A stretch of 33,626 nt of DNA from an uncultured Amaricoccus sp. (GTDB lineage: Bacteria; Pseudomonadota; Alphaproteobacteria; Rhodobacterales; Rhodobacteraceae), in contig NZ_CALAGI010000071.1 in NCBI RefSeq assembly GCF_937891315.1, forward strand, positions 1 to 33,626, read 5' to 3'. Shown here piece by piece: positions 29,767-33,626 of the stretch. Within the stretch, counting starts at the first letter, position 1, and each line of letters opens with the position of its first letter. The notes under the pieces were generated by a model, which saw nothing but the letters and a program-made list of their open reading frames with translations, ran no database searches and was not told the origin of the DNA. The position numbers and the translations under genes were made by a program.

Positions 29767-30702
29767 TCAGGCGTCGCCGTCGCGGAAATCGAGGCCGATC
29801 TCGGTGAAGCGCTCGGCTTCGTCGAGCCAGTTCGGTCGTACCTTGACGGTCAGGAAAAGATGGACCTCCTGCCCGAGGAAGGCGCGGATTTCCTCGCGCG
29901 CCGCCTTGCCGATCGCCTTGATCGTCTCGCCCTTCGGGCCAAGCGTGATGCCCTTGTGGCCGTCGCGGGCGACATAGATCACCTGATCGATCCTGACCGA
30001 GCCGTCCTTGCGCTCCTCCCAGCCTTCGGTCTCGACCGTGAGCTCGTAGGGCAGTTCCTGATGCAGCCGCAGGGTCAGCTTCTCGCGCGTCATCTCGGCG
30101 GCGATCAGCCGCAGCGGCAGGTCGGCGATCTGGTCCTCGGGATAGAGCCAGGGCCCCGGCGGCACCTGCCGCGCCAGCCACGCCTTCAGGTGATCGACCC
30201 CGTGCCCGCGTTCCGCCGAGATCATGAAGGTTGCCTCGAACGCCCGCGCCTCGTTCATCGCGGCGCTCAGCGCCAGCAGCTTTTCGGCCGGCACCCGGTC
30301 GATCTTGTTGATGGCGAGCGCGACCCGCGCCTTGGGGGAAAGCTGCCCGCCGAGCGTCTCGAGGATGACGCGCACGCCCTCGGTCAGGCCGCGATGCGCC
30401 TCGACCAGCAGCACGGTGACATCGGCGTCGGCCGCCCCACCCCAGGCCGCCTTGACCATCGCCCGGTCGAGCCGGCGCCGCGGACGGAAAAGGCCGGGGG
30501 TATCGACGAAGATGAGCTGCGCCGCTCCCTCGATCGCAATGCCGCGGATCCGCGCGCGGGTGGTCTGGACCTTGTGGGTCACGATCGAGACCTTGGCGCC
30601 GACCATGCGGTTCAGCAGCGTCGATTTGCCGGCGTTCGGCTCGCCGATCAGGGCGACGACGCCGCAAAAGGTGGGTTCGACCTCGGTGCTGGCTCCGGTC
30701 AT
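29767..30702 (-). CDS. era: Ribosome assembly GTPase Era
   Basis: A 311-residue GTPase that binds the 3' end of 16S rRNA and helps mature the 30S subunit. The P-loop is GEPNAGKST (residues 20-28), switch II is DTPG (67-70), and the guanine motif is NKID. The C-terminal KH domain has LGPKGETIKAIGKAAREEI. Length is normal. It overlaps rnc by 4 bases, the common rnc-era coupling. Confidence 0.96.
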   Translation of the reverse strand: MTGASTEVEPTFCGVVALIGEPNAGKSTLLNRMVGAKVSIVTHKVQTTRARIRGIAIEGAAQLIFVDTPGLFRPRRRLDRAMVKAAWGGAADADVTVLLVEAHRGLTEGVRVILETLGGQLSPKARVALAINKIDRVPAEKLLALSAAMNEARAFEATFMISAERGHGVDHLKAWLARQVPPGPWLYPEDQIADLPLRLIAAEMTREKLTLRLHQELPYELTVETEGWEERKDGSVRIDQVIYVARDGHKGITLGPKGETIKAIGKAAREEIRAFLGQEVHLFLTVKVRPNWLDEAERFTEIGLDFRDGDA

Positions 30703-31379
30703 GGCTCGCCCTCCAGACTGGCGAGCAGCGCCTCGGCCGCCCGCTGTTGCGCCGCGCGCTTCGAGGCGGCGCTGCCCTCGGCCGCGCGCCCGTCCTCGAG
30801 CCGCGCGGCGACCGAAAAGATCGGCGCGTGGTCCGGCCCGCTGCGGTCGAGATCGTCATAGGCCGGCGGGCGCAAGCCGCGCGCCTGCGCCCATTCCTGC
30901 AGCGCGGTCTTGGCGTCGCGCGCCTGCCGCGGCGCGGCCTCGATCCGCGCTCCCCAATGGCGCAGGATCAGCGCCCGCGCCGGTTCAAGCCCGCCGTCGA
31001 GATAAACCGCGGCGATAACCGCCTCCATCGCATCGCCGAGCAGCGCGGTCTTGCGTCGCCCACCCGACAGCGTCTCGGATCGGCCCATGCGGAGTGCCAC
31101 GCCAAGCTCCAGTTCGGCCGCGACTTCGGCGCAGGTCTCCTTGCGGACGAGCGCGTTCAGCCGCGGGGCGAGCTGACCCTCGGCGGCGGCGCGATCCTGT
31201 TCGAGCAGCGCCTCGGCGATGACGAGGCCGAGCACCCTGTCGCCGAGGAATTCCAGCCGCTGATTGTCGATCTCGCCCATCATCGACGGATGGGTCAGCG
31301 CCTCGATCAGCAGTTCGGGCCGGATGAAGTCATGCCCCAGCCGCGCCGCGGCCTCGGCCATCGGCCGGCTGAGCTTCAC
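30699..31379 (-). CDS. rnc: Ribonuclease III
   Basis: A 226-residue double-strand RNA endonuclease for rRNA and mRNA processing. The signature NQRLEFLGD (residues 39-47) and LLGDAMEAVIAAVYLDGG hold the metal-binding carboxylates (Glu43, Asp47, Asp116, Glu119). The C-terminal dsRNA-binding domain ends ASKRAAQQRAAEALLASLEG. It overlaps lepB and era by 4 bases each. Confidence 0.95.
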   Translation of the reverse strand: MKLSRPMAEAAARLGHDFIRPELLIEALTHPSMMGEIDNQRLEFLGDRVLGLVIAEALLEQDRAAAEGQLAPRLNALVRKETCAEVAAELELGVALRMGRSETLSGGRRKTALLGDAMEAVIAAVYLDGGLEPARALILRHWGARIEAAPRQARDAKTALQEWAQARGLRPPAYDDLDRSGPDHAPIFSVAARLEDGRAAEGSAASKRAAQQRAAEALLASLEGEP

Positions 31380-32161
31380 TCGATCGCCTTGAAGAAGCGG
31401 TCGGGCCGCCAGGTCCAGAAGGCGAGCATCGACGGCCCGGCCGAGGAGAAGATCACCCGGTCGGCCCGCCCGACCAGATTGGCGAAGGGAACGAAACCGA
31501 CACCGCCGGCGGCGCGCGGAAAGCGCGAATCCATCGAATTGTCGCGATTGTCACCCATGAAGAAGAACTCGCCCTCGGGCACGGTGAAGACCGGGGTATT
31601 GTCGCCGAAACCGTCCTCGATGTTGAGGACCGCGTGCTCGACACCGTTCGGCAGCGTCTCGCGCGACTGCGCCGCGAGGCAATCGCCGCCGGGCGCCACG
31701 GGACGGTTCTCGCAGCGGGGCATGTTCGCCATCGGCCCCTGCGGCTCGTTCACTTCCGAGAAGGTGCCGTCCGGCACCTGCGGCACCTCGGTGCCATTGA
31801 TGAAGAGGATGCCGCCGCGCATCTGAATCGTGTCGCCGGGCAGGCCGATGAGCCGTTTGATATAGTCGGTGCCGTTGGTCGGATGCTTGAAGACCACGAC
31901 GTCGCCGCGCACCGGATCACGGGCGAGGATCCGCCCCTCGATCGGACAGAGGCCGAAGGGACAGGAATAGCGCGAATAGCCGTAGGCCATCTTGTTGACG
32001 AACAGGAAGTCGCCGATCAGCAGCGTCGGCTTCATCGAGCCCGAGGGGATCCAGAACGGCTGAAAGAACAGGGTGCGGATCAGGCCGGCCAGCAACAGCG
32101 CGTAGACGACGGTCTTGACGAGCTCGAGAACGCCGCCCTTCGCCTTGGTTTTGGTCGCCAT
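31376..32161 (-). CDS. lepB: Signal peptidase I
   Basis: A 261-residue inner-membrane serine/lysine peptidase that cleaves export signals. One N-terminal anchor (ELVKTVVYALLLAGLIRTLFFQ) precedes the nucleophile Ser42 in PSGSMKPTLL. The base is Lys102 in DYIKRLIGLPGD, and GDNRDNSMDSR follows. Two cysteine pairs are added (Cys67/Cys72 and Cys150/Cys161) in periplasmic loops. The ATG at 32161 is chosen by family length. A hairpin (32183-32201) lies in its leader. The acpS gene expected upstream in related genomes is missing, and foreign-looking DNA starts instead. Confidence 0.93.
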   Translation of the reverse strand: MATKTKAKGGVLELVKTVVYALLLAGLIRTLFFQPFWIPSGSMKPTLLIGDFLFVNKMAYGYSRYSCPFGLCPIEGRILARDPVRGDVVVFKHPTNGTDYIKRLIGLPGDTIQMRGGILFINGTEVPQVPDGTFSEVNEPQGPMANMPRCENRPVAPGGDCLAAQSRETLPNGVEHAVLNIEDGFGDNTPVFTVPEGEFFFMGDNRDNSMDSRFPRAAGGVGFVPFANLVGRADRVIFSSAGPSMLAFWTWRPDRFFKAIE

Positions 32162-32182
32162 CGCGCTCGCCCGTTGCCAGCC

Positions 32183-32201
32183 CGCGCCCACTCGGGGCGC
32201 G
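32183..32201 (-). repeat. Hairpin in the lepB leader
   Basis: CGCGCCC and GGGCGCG are perfect 7-base arms around a 5-base loop, 22-40 bases before the lepB start. It may affect lepB expression or be a remnant of an upstream transcript end. Confidence 0.3.
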
Positions 32202-32334
32202 ACGCGTTGTCGCCCCTTCCCCCGGGGCTGTCAAGGCGAGCCCGGCGAGGGTCCGGGACGACGCGCGGACAAGGCATGCGTGAATATCCATTCGAGATGC
32301 TGACGGAATAACGGGGGCGGCCATCCCAGACGAG

Positions 32335-33300
32335 TCAGGTCCTCTGGAACAATCCGAGTACGCCAGCCGCTGCCACGCCGCCAATGACCCAGCCCACCAT
32401 CGCATGGATCCACAGATACACCCGGACCCACCAGCCGAGGGGCGTCGACATGTCCGGGCGAAACGCCCTGAATTGGTCCAGGTCGATGAACGGCACAAAG
32501 CTTTCGAAGGAGTAGATGAGGGGCACCAGGCGCGGCGCGGCGGTGTCCTTCACAGGGATCGTGGTCGGTAACATCACGCCCTGAGCGTTCGCGTAACAGA
32601 CGAGAACGGCGCCAACGAAAACAAAGGCGGCGGCTGGCCAAATGGCCCGATGTGGACGGTAGCCATAACCAATGATGCGCAGCGCTTGTGTCCAGCCCCA
32701 GTGCCCAAGTCTGGCAAGCCCCCGCTTTCTGCTATTTTCTGCCGCGCGCGAGCGACGCTCCTTTTCGATGAGGACTGTAACCGCGTCGTCGCCATGCCCC
32801 ATGTACCGCAAAACCTTGGCGAGTTGCTCGTAAGGCTGCGGCAGAAATTCCGACTGGTCGGTGAATTGTAGGTCCAACCACGACAGCCGCGTCCGTGCGT
32901 CTGAGGTGCCCTTTCCAAACCCTTGGTACTTACAACGATCGATCGAAAGATGACCTTTCGGCGGCCAGGAAACGGGGTCGTCATGGATCACGCCAAATTC
33001 GGCGGCTTCCGCGTCGAGAGTTCCCCGGATCGTGGCGTCCCTAAAGTAAACTCCTCCCTTGATGACTGAAAGCCCAAGTTTCAACGCAATGCCAAGCTCG
33101 ACTCCTTTGGATCGGTCTTCGGCCACAATTCGCGCTCCCTCGCAGTCGAGATCCCGTTCGACCCGCGCGCCCAGCAAAGTCACCGTTCCATCGACGCGAA
33201 CTTTGTTCAGCCTGACCCGGCTGCCTACGCTGGCCGCGTCAAGCGACAGAGCAAAGCCCGGCGGTCCGAAATAGTTGGACGCCTCCAAAAACCCGTGCAT
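32335..33300 (-). CDS. Beta-helix/pentapeptide-like membrane protein, probably N-truncated
   Basis: A 321-residue open frame. Residues about 18-125 show repeated short strands such as VRLNKVRVDG, TVTLLGARVERDLDCEGARIV and GVYFRDATIRGTLDAEAAEF, like a right-handed beta-helix or degenerate pentapeptide repeats. A linker and two membrane segments follow (about residues 219-240, AIWPAAAFVFVGAVLVCYA, and about 290-317). No enzyme motif is visible. The start ATG sits in a palindrome (33285-33306) at the apparent edge of an IS5-type element, so the natural N-terminus may be lost. Codons are less GC-rich than in the housekeeping genes. The function is unknown. Confidence 0.65.
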   Translation of the reverse strand: MHGFLEASNYFGPPGFALSLDAASVGSRVRLNKVRVDGTVTLLGARVERDLDCEGARIVAEDRSKGVELGIALKLGLSVIKGGVYFRDATIRGTLDAEAAEFGVIHDDPVSWPPKGHLSIDRCKYQGFGKGTSDARTRLSWLDLQFTDQSEFLPQPYEQLAKVLRYMGHGDDAVTVLIEKERRSRAAENSRKRGLARLGHWGWTQALRIIGYGYRPHRAIWPAAAFVFVGAVLVCYANAQGVMLPTTIPVKDTAAPRLVPLIYSFESFVPFIDLDQFRAFRPDMSTPLGWWVRVYLWIHAMVGWVIGGVAAAGVLGLFQRT

Positions 33301-33306
33301 TTTTGG
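33285..33306. repeat. Palindrome at the likely IS left end
   Basis: CCAAAAA (33285-33291) and TTTTTGG (33300-33306) are perfect 7-base arms around an 8-base centre. It lies 45-66 bases before the transposase ATG, where the left terminal repeat of an IS5-type element is expected. The exact end cannot be fixed, because the right end is outside the window. Confidence 0.4.
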
Positions 33307-33350
33307 CGGGATGCTGATTCACTGGGCCGGGACATTCGACGGAGTGGGCG

Positions 33351-33626
33351 ATGCGGCAGGCGGGTTTGTTCGACATCGAGGAGCGTCTTCGGGATCTGTC
33401 TGCGAAGGGTGACGACCTTGAGCGGGTAAATGGCCTGGTGGACTTTGAGGCTTTTCGGCCGGAGCTCGAGCGCGCGGTGCCCAGGTCGGACCGCGCGAAG
33501 GGCGGCCGCCCGCCCTATGACCATGTCTTGATGTTCCGGATCCTGATCCTTCAGGCGAGCCATTCGCTGTCGGACGAGCGGACGGAATACCTGATCAAGG
33601 ACCGGCTTTCCTTCATGCGCTTCCTC
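33351..33626 (+). mobile_element. IS5-family transposase, N-terminal part
   Basis: The first 92 codons of a transposase that runs off the window. The sequence begins MRQAGLFDIEERLRDLSAKGDDL and continues with VDFEAFRPELERAVPRSD, KGGRPPYDHVLMFRILILQ and SHSLSDERTEYLIKDRLSFMRFL. This is the N-terminal (InsH-type) domain of IS5-group DDE transposases. The catalytic DDE part lies outside. A GGAG ribosome binding site precedes the ATG by 6 bases. The element appears to have landed next to or within the membrane-protein gene at 32335-33300. Confidence 0.85.

Noticed and set aside
31634..32311. A 225-residue plus-strand frame opposite lepB
   Set aside because: Its sequence is antisense to lepB with no recognisable domain. 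The few codons beyond lepB (MREYPFEMLTE) are too short to support.
1..33626. CRISPR arrays, tRNA or rRNA genes, toxin-antitoxin or phage-defence systems
   Set aside because: I saw no regularly spaced repeats, no cloverleaf-like gene and no defence gene pair. The only mobile DNA seen is the IS5-type element at the right edge.

Overview
The window is a GC-rich chromosomal segment of an alphaproteobacterium, most likely of the order Rhodobacterales. Five things support this. The F0 operon has the order atpI-atpB-atpE-atpX-atpF with separate b and b' subunits. The flagellar genes are of the alphaproteobacterial type, with flaF, flbT and a DUF1217 gene. A Mur-like regulator diverges from sitABCD. 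There is a long methylsuccinyl-CoA-type acyl-CoA dehydrogenase. Finally, a lepB-rnc-era-DUF1491-recO run is present. The assignment rests on gene content and protein similarity recalled from memory, not on a search.

Layout. Bases 1-1161 hold the 3' end of smc and a convergent ArsR-type regulator with a palindrome upstream. Bases 1319-3927 are the F0 ATP synthase operon with its own promoter. Bases 4152-8673 carry a DksA/TraR zinc-finger protein, an OmpA-like lipoprotein, an Ada-like repair protein divergent from nth, an adenosine kinase-like PfkB protein, a HIT protein and a DUF2277 protein. Bases 8840-10965 are argD-argF of arginine synthesis. Bases 11146-20680 are a flagellar cluster: flgB-flgC-fliE-fliQ and flgF-flgG-flgA-flgH-fliL on the minus strand, fliI on the plus strand, and flagellin-flaF-flbT-DUF1217 on the minus strand. 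An RTX-type calcium-binding gene lies head-on inside this cluster, between fliQ and flgF. Bases 20963-25463 hold an IalB-like periplasmic protein, mur and the divergent sitABCD manganese importer, with a near-perfect palindromic operator between them. Bases 25578-28648 hold a TSUP permease, mcd (proposed ethylmalonyl-CoA pathway enzyme) and a translationally coupled META-domain lipoprotein. Bases 28656-32161 are the lepB-rnc-era-DUF1491-recO housekeeping operon. Bases 32335-33626 look accessory: a beta-helix/pentapeptide-like membrane protein that appears cut at its N-terminus by an IS5-family element, whose transposase runs off the window end.

How the genes work together. Most of the window is core physiology: proton-driven ATP synthesis, arginine synthesis, DNA repair, motility, Mn uptake, C2-carbon assimilation, RNA processing and protein export. 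The less ordinary parts are the RTX gene inserted into the flagellar operon, the flagellin leader with two hairpins next to flbT, the Mur operator region, and the IS-disrupted gene at the right end. I found no CRISPR array, tRNA, rRNA or clear defence system. No gap longer than 300 bases lacks a gene; the longest, about 280 bases at 20681-20962, holds the flagellin leader and promoter region.
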